Counted from the stretch's first letter, positions 1-5,388 are shown. The stretch is 6,953 nucleotides of DNA from Candidatus Mesolinea sp. (GCA_003499715.1 DNSH01000048.1:1-6953); one strand, 5' to 3'. The notes: generated by a model not told the origin, from the letters alone. Made by a program: numbers and translations.

Positions 1-1583
1 CCAGCCAGGACCGTGCGGGTTGAGGAGAGCTTGACGCGCCCGTGCCCAGCATATTCCGTCAGCTTATAAGCGATATCCAGGCTGGGCACGTCTTTGGAGA
101 CGCCCATTGCCGTCCCGACGCCAAACCCGTCGATGGGTGCACCAGCTGCCAGCAGCTTCTCGATTTTGTATTCATCCAGCCCGCCACTGGCAAAGATTTG
201 CACCTGCTGCAAGCCGGCGTCATCGAGCATCTGCCGTGCTTGGCGGGAAAGCGCCACAAGGTCGCCGGAATCGAGGCGGATACCGGCTACGTGGAAGTCC
301 GCACCAAGCTCGCGGGCTAGCTCGATCACATGTTGCACGCCCTTCAGACTGCCGTAGGTATCCGCGATCAAGTAAGTCTTGGGGTAAAGCTGCGTGAAAG
401 CTCGAAAGGCTTCCAACTCTGTTTCATGCGCCTGCACATAGGAGTGCGCCATCGTGCCCGAGACTGCAATGCCATACTCGCGCCCTGCTAGGACGTTTGA
501 GGTGGCGTTGACTCCGCCAATGAAGAAGGCGCGGGCACCTTTCACAGCCGCATCCACACCATGAATGCGGCGTGCGCCAAAATCGACTACTGCGCGCCCG
601 CCGGCAGCTTGCACCACGCGTTGGGCTTTGGTCGCCAAGAGCGTTTGGATGTGAATCTGGTTCATTAGGTAAGTCTCAATGAATTGACACTCCGGAAGAG
701 GTGCCACCACCTCAAGGATCGGCTCATTGGCAAAAAAGGGGGTGCCTTCCGGGATGGCGTAAACCTCGCCCGTGAAGCGGAAATTGCGCAGGGACTCGAT
801 AAATTGAGGCTTGAAGAGCGGTAGGGTGGAGAGGTAATCCAGAGCGGCTTGGTCAAAGCGTACATTCTCGAGGTAATCCAGCACTGTGCCCAAACCGGCT
901 GCCAGCAGGAAGTTACGCTCTTGCGGCAGTCTGCCCACTGAGAGCGTGAACACTGCTTGGTCCAGCATGCCTTCGGCTTGGTAAGCTTGCATCATGGTCA
1001 GCTCATAAAGGTCCGTAAAGAGCGCCTGGAGGGCGTATTCCTCCCGCAGGCGGATGATTTCGGGCAGGAGCTGCGCATAAATTTGGTAGTCATTTTGCCC
1101 ATAAAGCACAAAGCGCACGCGCTGCATAGCTGAGAGCTGCTCAACCTCATCCAATACGGTGTGGATGGCAATGCGGGCGGCTTCTGAAAAAGGATAACCA
1201 AAGATGCCCGTAGAGATTGCGGGGAATGCGACGGATGTCAGTCCTTCTTTTTCAGCTAAACGTAAAGCGTTGCGGTAACACGCCGAGAGCAGCGTTTCAG
1301 CGGGAGTATCCACCCCGTAAACCGGACCGAGGCAGTGGATGACTGCGCGGTTAGGCAGATTGAAGGCTGGCGTGATCACAGCCTGCCCAGGCTGGATGGG
1401 CGCCAGCGGCCGGCAAGCTTCAGCTAAGCGCGGGCCGGCAGCCCGATGGATCGCACCTGCCACGCCTCCCCCAGGCAGCAATTCGGCGTTGGCGGCATTG
1501 ACCACAGCGTCGACATCTGGCTGGCGGGTGATATCGCCTTGTACGCATTCGATTTGAAGATGCTTATACTGCACAACAACCAT
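1..1583 (-). CDS. Macro domain - nicotinate phosphoribosyltransferase fusion (3' end outside window)
   Basis: The minus strand is open from ATG 1583 to the edge (527 codons, no stop). AGGAGG at 1593-1598, nine bases upstream, fixes the start. Residues 1-180 are a MacroD-type macro domain: GDIT at 16-19, NAAN at 29-32, GGGVAGAIHRAAG at 38-50 and ISTGIFGYP at 123-131. That family hydrolyses O-acetyl-ADP-ribose and removes ADP-ribose from acidic residues. From about residue 188 (TDLYELTMMQAY) the protein is a NAPRTase, which makes nicotinate mononucleotide from nicotinate and PRPP, with ATP hydrolysis, in the Preiss-Handler NAD pathway. Visible NAPRTase motifs are DFGARRIHG (334-342), GTMAHSYV (376-383), GIRLDSGDL (434-442), FASGGLDE (464-471) and FGVGT (487-491). 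The last 100 or so residues of the enzyme are missing. The linker (about RLREEYA) is very short. Both domains are probably active, since their signature residues are intact, and the protein is cytosolic. Domain assignments are firm; functional coupling is inference. Confidence 0.93.
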   Translation of the reverse strand, partial: MVVVQYKHLQIECVQGDITRQPDVDAVVNAANAELLPGGGVAGAIHRAAGPRLAEACRPLAPIQPGQAVITPAFNLPNRAVIHCLGPVYGVDTPAETLLSACYRNALRLAEKEGLTSVAFPAISTGIFGYPFSEAARIAIHTVLDEVEQLSAMQRVRFVLYGQNDYQIYAQLLPEIIRLREEYALQALFTDLYELTMMQAYQAEGMLDQAVFTLSVGRLPQERNFLLAAGLGTVLDYLENVRFDQAALDYLSTLPLFKPQFIESLRNFRFTGEVYAIPEGTPFFANEPILEVVAPLPECQFIETYLMNQIHIQTLLATKAQRVVQAAGGRAVVDFGARRIHGVDAAVKGARAFFIGGVNATSNVLAGREYGIAVSGTMAHSYVQAHETELEAFRAFTQLYPKTYLIADTYGSLKGVQHVIELARELGADFHVAGIRLDSGDLVALSRQARQMLDDAGLQQVQIFASGGLDEYKIEKLLAAGAPIDGFGVGTAMGVSKDVPSLDIAYKLTEYAGHGRVKLSSTRTVLA

Positions 1584-1626
1584 GAGCCAAAGCCTCCTGT
1601 TTCAATAAAACAATGACGCTGTTGGG

Positions 1627-1652
1627 ATTATACCCTGCAGAAGCAGGCAGGG
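1627..1652 (-). promoter_or_regulatory. Probable promoter -10 box and adjoining dyad upstream of the macro-NAPRTase gene
   Basis: On the minus strand a perfect TATAAT occupies 1632-1627, 43 bases before the ATG at 1583. Directly upstream lies a dyad, CCCTGC at 1633-1638 and GCAGGG at 1647-1652, which can also fold as CCTGC-agaa-GCAGG. It fills the spacer between the -10 box and the -35 position, where no good TTGACA-like box is visible. Such a placement would suit a repressor or activator site for an NAD-salvage gene. On the plus strand the same dyad is followed by ATTTTT and could instead be a weak terminator, but no plus-strand gene ends here. Confidence 0.5.
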
Positions 1653-1678
1653 ATTTTTGATGTAACCTTTGCATACCT

Positions 1679-1712
1679 AAAAAGAGAGGCTCCGCAAACA
1701 TGCAGAGCCTCT
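1679..1712 (-). terminator. Rho-independent terminator of the truncated gene at 1732-1998
   Basis: AGAGGCTC (1685-1692) pairs perfectly over 8 bp with GAGCCTCT (1705-1712). The loop region adds GCA/TGC pairs beyond one mismatch. Read on the minus strand the stem is followed by C then five T (1683-1679). It begins about 20 bases after the stop codon at 1732-1734, so it would end transcription from that gene before the macro-NAPRTase promoter. Confidence 0.8.
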
Positions 1713-1731
1713 TATGGTTATCCTTTTAGGT

Positions 1732-1998
1732 CTAATTGATTTCAATCTGGGTATAGGCCGGAATGATGTTTCCGTCCAGATCGCTCACCAAAAAGCCTAC
1801 CAGATATTGGCCGGCGGGGGCGTAAACCTGCTCCCAGGCGAAGGGTTCTGTGCCAAAAGTCAGCGTTTCTCCATCGGTATAGGACGTCCCGCTAACCTTG
1901 CCCGAGGCATCCAGGTCCAGCCAGCGGTTGGAAACCGTGAACGTATCGCCAACCTGCGGCGTGATTTCAGAGGGTTGCGAAGCAACCTGGCCGCCATA
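1732..1998 (-). pseudogene. C-terminal fragment of a probable secreted protein (beta-sandwich-like end domain), 5' part lost
   Basis: The minus frame ending at TAG 1734-1732 reads like a real protein over about 88 residues: VASQPSEITPQVGDTFTV, then NRWLDLDASGKVSG, GETLTFGTEPFAWEQVYAP, AGQYLVGFLVSDLDGN, ending YTQIEIN. Alternating hydrophobic strands and Gly/Asp turns suggest an extracellular beta domain. I have a weak recollection of similar ends on clostripain-like (C11) proteins of Chloroflexota, but cannot confirm it. The open frame continues to 2193, but beyond about 1998 it is only the antisense of the SH3 fragment and the next gene, with composition unlike a protein. The true N-terminal part is therefore missing at a junction near 1999. 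A terminator follows. No plausible start or ribosome binding site remains, so this is probably a dead remnant. Confidence 0.6.
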
Positions 1999-1999
1999 C

Positions 2000-2122
2000 G
2001 GTACGCCGGCACAGATCATCGAAACCTCCGAGGTGGATGGTGTTACCTGGGTGCATGTCATCTTGCCAGACGAGCGCGGTGGCTGGATTGCACAGCACCT
2101 GCTGAACGTTACTGGTCCGTGA
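2000..2122 (+). pseudogene. C-terminal fragment of an SH3-like (bacterial SH3b) domain protein
   Basis: Forty codons in the plus frame, from about 2000 to TGA 2120-2122, give GTPAQIIETSEVDGVTWVHV followed by a glycine- and charge-containing turn and GWIAQHLLNVTGP. This is the typical second half of a bacterial SH3 domain: the 'G-T-x-A-x-I-x-E' strand, W-V-x-V, and GWIAQ near the end. Bacterial SH3 domains usually sit on secreted proteins and bind cell wall or peptide ligands. The N-terminal half of the domain, which normally has an LNVRSGPG-like motif, is absent. Upstream in this frame the sequence is the antisense of the minus-strand fragment, so the gene is broken at about 1999. Its natural stop is retained, and the next reading frame starts three bases later. 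Confidence 0.62.
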
Positions 2123-2124
2123 CC

Positions 2125-2382
2125 ATGACAACTAAGACTCCCTTGCGTATCAATCGCTGTACATGCCCGATTTGTCGCAGCCCAGCCGACCATCCGGAGA
2201 AGGCGTTACACGAACAGATCAACCTGCTGATGAGTGTGATGAACACGCGCCAGCGCAGGCTATTTGCAGAATTTCAGGCCCAACAAATGGGGCATGGCGG
2301 CATTACGCGCATGGCGGAAATTAGAGGGTTGGATCGAAAGACGATACATAAAGGGATGCAAGAAATAAGGGCAATCGATTAG
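2125..2382 (+). CDS. Small Cys-motif/helix-turn-helix protein, related to the N-terminus of ISAzo13-type transposases
   Basis: ATG 2125 to TAG 2380-2382 encodes 85 residues. Near the N-terminus is a C-x-C-x2-C cluster (CTCPIC, residues 13-18). The second half, with NTRQRRLFAEFQAQ, a GHGGIT turn, then MAEIRGLDRKTIHKGMQEI, matches the DNA-binding helix-turn-helix that begins ISAzo13-family transposases. No DDE catalytic domain follows: the frame stops right after the second helix. I recall free-standing proteins of this design in Chloroflexota, so it may be a whole small DNA-binding protein and not a truncated transposase. No clear Shine-Dalgarno site precedes the ATG, and the SH3 remnant's stop lies three bases upstream, which suggests translational coupling to that gene before it was broken. 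Function unknown; sequence-specific DNA binding is inferred. Confidence 0.6.
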   Translation: MTTKTPLRINRCTCPICRSPADHPEKALHEQINLLMSVMNTRQRRLFAEFQAQQMGHGGITRMAEIRGLDRKTIHKGMQEIRAID

Positions 2383-2558
2383 CCAAATAGCTACAATTGC
2401 TGATGTTACAACAACCTTGCGGGAATCCGAATTCCCAGTGTACAATTACAGTTGCTGACTGGTGGCTTAATGAGGTATTTTATGGGTGTGGGAAAGCGGA
2501 AATAGATTCTTTTAGCTGAGATGGCAAATCTATATCAGCTTTACAATTACTGCGGTTC

Positions 2559-2586
2559 TTGCAACTTTGATATTTGAACTTAAAAT
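2559..2586 (+). promoter_or_regulatory. Candidate promoter for the anchored-module/amidase gene pair
   Basis: TTGCAA (2559-2564) and TAAAAT (2581-2586) are 16 bases apart, giving a sigma70-like arrangement and a predicted leader of about 50 bases before ATG 2643. A second candidate, TTGCGG (2417-2422) with TACAAT (2441-2446), lies further upstream with an 18-base spacer that contains the inverted repeat GGGAAT/ATTCCC (2421-2436). The region is AT-rich, so chance matches are likely. Confidence 0.35.
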
Positions 2587-2610
2587 GCTATGTGAAAATA
2601 ACTTTATTCG

Positions 2611-2628
2611 GCCCAATACTAATTGGGC
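2611..2628 (+). promoter_or_regulatory. Perfect hairpin in the leader, immediately before the ribosome binding site
   Basis: GCCCAAT (2611-2617) and ATTGGGC (2622-2628) form a 7-bp perfect stem with the loop ACTA. It ends two bases before the GGAGG at 2631-2635. No T-run follows, so it is not an intrinsic terminator. It could stabilise the mRNA 5' end, or affect access to the ribosome binding site. Confidence 0.5.
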
Positions 2629-2642
2629 GCGGAGGCATGCTC

Positions 2643-3026
2643 ATGAAAGGTACAAAGATTCGAAACATACTGATACTATTCATAATAGGACTAGCAGCTA
2701 TCCTTTTAGTGCTGTTCCTAAAGAATAGGCAGCAATTGCCTGTAACGACAGAAGAAGATAAACGGGCAGAGCAAATAATTCTCTCTTACATAGAGGCTAA
2801 AGGCTTGAACATTGAACCGGGCACAGAGGAATATACCGCGCTCATGAAAGGCATATTACTTGGCGAGCATCCTGAGTTGACGGGCGAAAACTCAGTCTTT
2901 GTTACGAGTGATGAAGAGCGAGATCTTATTCTCAATTATGCCGCTGCACACATGGGAAATGAAGATGATTATTCAGAACCAGATGTCAATGAAGTGGCAC
3001 CAACACCTAGTGCACCCACGAAATGA
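2643..3026 (+). CDS. Membrane-anchored small protein with the module shared by the downstream amidase
   Basis: The start is taken at ATG 2643, seven bases after GGAGG (2631-2635). The in-frame ATG at 2637 is too close to that site and a TTG at 2574 lacks one. The product is 127 aa. Residues 7-26 form one hydrophobic segment (NILILFIIGLAAILLVLFL) after a basic MKGTKIR start, so it is probably an N-in membrane anchor with the rest outside. Residues 41-105 form a compact helical module with TEEYTALMKGILLGEHPEL at its centre; it recurs in the next gene, and residues 48-84 are identical there. The tail is acidic and then Pro/Thr-rich (VAPTPSAPTK). I do not recognise the module as a named family. 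The next gene starts 52 bases downstream in the same direction, so an operon is likely. Possible roles are inhibitor, chaperone or docking partner for the amidase; these are inference only. Confidence 0.8.
   Translation: MKGTKIRNILILFIIGLAAILLVLFLKNRQQLPVTTEEDKRAEQIILSYIEAKGLNIEPGTEEYTALMKGILLGEHPELTGENSVFVTSDEERDLILNYAAAHMGNEDDYSEPDVNEVAPTPSAPTK
2784..2894 (+). repeat. Copy 1 of the shared 37-codon block
   Basis: This 111-bp stretch is repeated at 3190-3300, 406 bases downstream, with seven base differences. All seven are synonymous (codons TCT/TCG, TTG/TTA, CAT/CAC, ACG/ACA, GGC/GGT, AAC/AAT, TCA/TCG). A 62-bp core beginning aacattgaaccggg has no difference at all. Confidence 0.95.
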
Positions 3027-3078
3027 CTGAAAATAGTGGCGATAACTAAACCAAAACGGACTCGAGAGGAAATGAAAT

Positions 3079-4203
3079 ATGCAGTTAACGAAATCAGCCA
3101 TTGTCCTTTTCTTAATCATGGCATCTGCCATTGCCCAAGTGATTTTCACTCAAGCTGATTCAGGAGCAGATGCTGAGAAGATGATTATCTCGTACATAGA
3201 GGCTAAAGGCTTAAACATTGAACCGGGCACAGAGGAATATACCGCGCTCATGAAAGGCATATTACTTGGCGAGCACCCTGAGTTGACAGGTGAAAATTCG
3301 ACGTTCGCTTCGAGCGCTGCAGAGCGAAATCAAATCCTCAGTTATGCTGCTACTCACATGAATAACCTCGCCTCCCAAGAATATGCAACCAGCCCCGGGC
3401 AGCTTGCAGAACCCTCCATTAGCGAGGTGCAACTCAGCACATTTGAACGGGAACAATCACTACAAACAACAATAACGTCTGTGTCTGGTAATCGTTCTGA
3501 GGCCATCGATTATGCCTACGCCTGGAGTACGGCAGGAGGTACAAGCCGTAATCCTGCGTATCCTGATTTCGGTGCAGATGATTGCACGAATTTTATCAGT
3601 CAGGCTTTACACGCCGGTGGATTTGTAATGGTGGGCAGCGGAGATGGCTGTAAGCATGAAGAAACGAATGTTGAATGGTATGTCAATGCAAATCAATCAC
3701 CGCCATTATGGTGTCTGGGTGAATTTCGTGACTGGGAATGGTCAACAAGCTGGAGTGTCCCATGGCCTTTTAGAGATTACATGGCTCATCAAAACAGCTA
3801 CGCAATAGAACTTGGTTGGACTCTCGATCCCTACGTAGCTGAATATTACCTTAAGCCGGGGGATGTTGTTCAGCTTCAGTATAAGGACGCTTCCGGAAAC
3901 TGGAACAGTTATCATACTATGATCGTCACATCAGAGGACAGTTACGAACTCTATGTTACGTATCATTCAAATGCGGGTGGTTTGGACGAAGTGGATAAGC
4001 CTTTAAGTTCAATACCAACCGGTGACTCACAAAGATACGTACTGGTACAAATTTTGTATGTAGAAGTTTATTTACCTTTGGTAATAAAAGATGGTGGGAC
4101 AATGAATCAACAAGAGACATCGGCACCCAATCCTTATCCGGCTCCTGAAAGTCTGTATGAGGCACCTTCTCAACTCGTTCCTTATCCTGGCCCAATGCCA
4201 TAG
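3079..4203 (+). CDS. Secreted putative amidase (Amidase_6-like, Cys/His active site) with N-terminal shared module
   Basis: ATG 3079 is preceded by GAGAGGA (3064-3070) at good spacing. The product is 374 aa. Residues 1-25 are a signal peptide (MQLTK, then SAIVLFLIMASAIA, likely cleaved after AIA). Residues 30-98 repeat the module of the preceding gene; 38-74 are identical. Residues 138 to about 325 fit the putative amidase domain (Amidase_6): AIDYAYAW, NPAYPDF, DDCTNFISQALHAGG with Cys169, PLWC, LKPGDVVQL, YHTMIVT with His279 and YVTYHSN with His296. Cys169 and His279 are the expected papain-like catalytic pair; His296 or a neighbouring polar residue could complete it. The end carries VYLPLVIK (330-337) and then a Pro/Tyr-rich tail (NPYPAPESLY, VPYPGPMP), a type I associate with exported Chloroflexota proteins. 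The substrate is unknown: peptidoglycan cross-links or peptides are possible. The N-terminal module may act as a prodomain (inference). Confidence 0.85.
   Translation: MQLTKSAIVLFLIMASAIAQVIFTQADSGADAEKMIISYIEAKGLNIEPGTEEYTALMKGILLGEHPELTGENSTFASSAAERNQILSYAATHMNNLASQEYATSPGQLAEPSISEVQLSTFEREQSLQTTITSVSGNRSEAIDYAYAWSTAGGTSRNPAYPDFGADDCTNFISQALHAGGFVMVGSGDGCKHEETNVEWYVNANQSPPLWCLGEFRDWEWSTSWSVPWPFRDYMAHQNSYAIELGWTLDPYVAEYYLKPGDVVQLQYKDASGNWNSYHTMIVTSEDSYELYVTYHSNAGGLDEVDKPLSSIPTGDSQRYVLVQILYVEVYLPLVIKDGGTMNQQETSAPNPYPAPESLYEAPSQLVPYPGPMP
3190..3300 (+). repeat. Copy 2 of the shared 37-codon block
   Basis: This is the second copy of 2784-2894, in the same orientation and in frame within the secreted amidase gene. 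Outside these limits the two genes align only at protein level (for example ILNYAAAHM against ILSYAATHM), so the DNA identity has sharp edges. Confidence 0.95.
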
Positions 4204-4269
4204 CACAAAAATCTATGTAGAGATCTGTTTATAACAACAAGGGACGGACAATACACCTGTTATTTCTAA

Positions 4270-4779
4270 AATGGGCTTCTTGACCAAAAACAGAGTTTCC
4301 CTTTACTGGGTCTAGATAGTGATAACGGCACTGAATTTATCAATGCTCTGCTTTTGCGCTATTGCCAGCAGCACAAAATCACCTTTACCCGCTGCAGACC
4401 TTATCAAAAAAATGACCAAGCGCATATCGAACAGAAGAATTGGTCCGTGGTGCGAAAGGCGGTTGGCTACGACCGCTTTGAAAGCCAAGAGATGTTAGAG
4501 CTGCTCAGAGCGCTTTATGAGGATATGCATCTCTTTGTCAATTTCTTTCAGCCGGTGATGAAGTTAGTTGGCAAGTCGGTGGTAGATCACAAAACACATC
4601 GTGTGCACGACCGCGCTAAAACCCCTTATCAAAGGGTGTTAGACTCTGACCAAGTCGATCCCGCCATCAAAGAGAGGCTAATGAATATTTATTATTCCCT
4701 CAATCCTGTCCAGCTGTGGAAATCTATTCAGGCTATCCGAGCCCGAATCTTAAAAATTGATGGGTTAGGTTCATTTTGA
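4270..4779 (+). pseudogene. 5'-truncated rve/DDE-type IS transposase remnant
   Basis: The frame opens after a TAA at 4267-4269 and ends at TGA 4777-4779, about 169 codons. It begins to resemble a transposase at FPLLGLDSDNGTEFINALLL, the second catalytic Asp (codon 4321-4323) of an integrase-core domain. ITFTRCRPYQKNDQAHIEQK follows with the catalytic Glu (4429-4431), giving a D-x35-E spacing as in retroviral-type integrases. The C-terminal region (VNFFQPVMKLVGKS, YDRF, TPYQRVLDS, LNPVQLWKSI) agrees with a widespread group of IS transposases whose complete forms are several hundred residues long. I cannot name the IS family with certainty. The DNA-binding domain and the first Asp are gone and no start codon has a ribosome binding site, so the element is dead. 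It marks the right border of the AT-richer island. Confidence 0.85.
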
Positions 4780-4783
4780 GGCA
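4773..4783 (+). repeat. ATTTTGAGGCA direct repeat, copy 1 (presumed IS right end)
   Basis: The 11-mer overlaps the transposase stop codon and recurs exactly at 4809-4819. Similar paired sites near the 3' end of a transposase gene are often transposase-binding or terminal-repeat sequences. The matching left end is not in the window. Confidence 0.55.
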
Positions 4784-4808
4784 ACGATGACCACTATAGT
4801 TAGATTTT

Positions 4809-4819
4809 ATTTTGAGGCA
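4809..4819 (+). repeat. ATTTTGAGGCA direct repeat, copy 2 (presumed IS right end)
   Basis: Exact copy of 4773-4783, 36 bases downstream, or just over three helical turns. It is followed by taacg, where copy 1 is followed by acg. The outer edge of the former IS is probably close to here; no target-site duplication can be identified because the left end is missing. Confidence 0.55.
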
Positions 4820-4887
4820 TAACGTTAATGATGCAAACAGCTTAGCTAAGGATATTTGCAGATACATAATTAGTTAAACCACTAAGG

Positions 4888-4893
4888 TATAAT
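4888..4893 (+). promoter_or_regulatory. -10 box of the cupin gene promoter
   Basis: A perfect TATAAT lies 30 bases before the ATG at 4924, giving a leader of about 24 bases. No good -35 box is seen at the expected distance (about 4865-4870 reads cataat), so the promoter may need an activator or be weak. Confidence 0.5.
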
Positions 4894-4923
4894 TTTGATC
4901 AAGATTTCTCAAGAGGAGTGCGT

Positions 4924-5274
4924 ATGTCTGTAAAACATATCAGCGAAGTTCCGAGCGAGGTGGTGCCCAATGCAAGTGGCGTGAGCAAACAAGTGCTGAT
5001 TTCCGCCGAAGAAGCCCCTCATTTTGCCATGCGCTGCTTCACCATCCAGCCGGGCGGCAAGATGCCATTGCATACCAACACCGTGGAGCATGAGCAGTTT
5101 GTGCTCAGCGGAAAAGCTGAGGTCACACTGGGCGAGGAGCACTATGAAGTAGGGCCGGGGAATGTGGTGTTTATCCCTGCTGGCACCCCGCATGCATATA
5201 CAAACCAGGGCGATGAGCCTTTCCGTTTCTTGTGCTCGATCCCGAACTTAGAAGATCACACGATGTATCTATAA
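4924..5274 (+). CDS. Small single-domain cupin protein
   Basis: ATG 4924 is preceded by AAGAGGAG (4911-4918) at five bases; the in-frame GTG at 4918 falls inside that site and is rejected. The product is 116 aa, a usual length for a stand-alone cupin. Cupin motif 1 is GGKMPLHTNTVEHEQFVLSG (residues 44-63). Motif 2 is GNVVFIPAGTPHAYTN (79-94) with His90. Metal ligands are probably His50, His56 or Glu57, and His90. The usual second His of the H-x-H pair is Asn52, which is unusual and could alter or weaken metal binding. A conserved beta-strand (PFRFLCSIPN) follows and there is no signal peptide, so it is cytosolic. Such proteins range from sugar or small-molecule binding to dioxygenase or isomerase activity; the sequence does not say which. 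It has its own -10 box and is separated from the ZIP gene by about 200 bases with another promoter. Confidence 0.88.
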   Translation: MSVKHISEVPSEVVPNASGVSKQVLISAEEAPHFAMRCFTIQPGGKMPLHTNTVEHEQFVLSGKAEVTLGEEHYEVGPGNVVFIPAGTPHAYTNQGDEPFRFLCSIPNLEDHTMYL

Positions 5275-5388
5275 GCATTAGCAACTGCAGCAATCATACG
5301 ATAGACATAAAATATTCCCATGGAGAGATTTCCTATGGGTGATGCAGGATAGTTCCTATTTCTACCTGCGCTATTTTTGATTGGATTT

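Noticed and set aside
42..397. Several plus-strand open frames opposite the NAPRTase domain
   Set aside because: They are shadows of a strongly supported minus-strand gene and resemble no family.
1633..1658. Plus-strand terminator (CCCTGC/GCAGGG followed by ATTTTT)
   Set aside because: The shape is acceptable, but no plus-strand gene ends upstream of it; its position next to a minus-strand TATAAT makes a promoter element more likely.
1714..2124. Plus-strand extension of the frame holding the small helix-turn-helix protein
   Set aside because: The extension up to 2124 is antisense of the minus-strand fragment and out of frame with the SH3 fragment; only the part from ATG 2125 looks like a protein.
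1998..2193. Upstream extension of the minus-strand frame that ends at 1732
   Set aside because: It is open, but its sequence is the antisense of the SH3 fragment and of the helix-turn-helix gene, is rich in Cys/Ser/Pro without protein-like pattern, and has no ribosome binding site.
2441..2550. Repeated TACAATTAC at 2441-2449 and 2542-2550 as an operator pair
   Set aside because: A 9-mer repeat in AT-rich DNA can occur by chance and neither copy has a clear place relative to a confirmed promoter.
4231..4263. ATAACA/TGTTAT inverted repeat as terminator of the amidase gene
   Set aside because: A six-pair AT-rich stem with a 21-base loop and no good T-run is too weak to call.
5317..5339. CCCAT/ATGGG hairpin after the cupin gene as terminator
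   Set aside because: The stem is short and is followed by tgatgcagg, not by a T-run.
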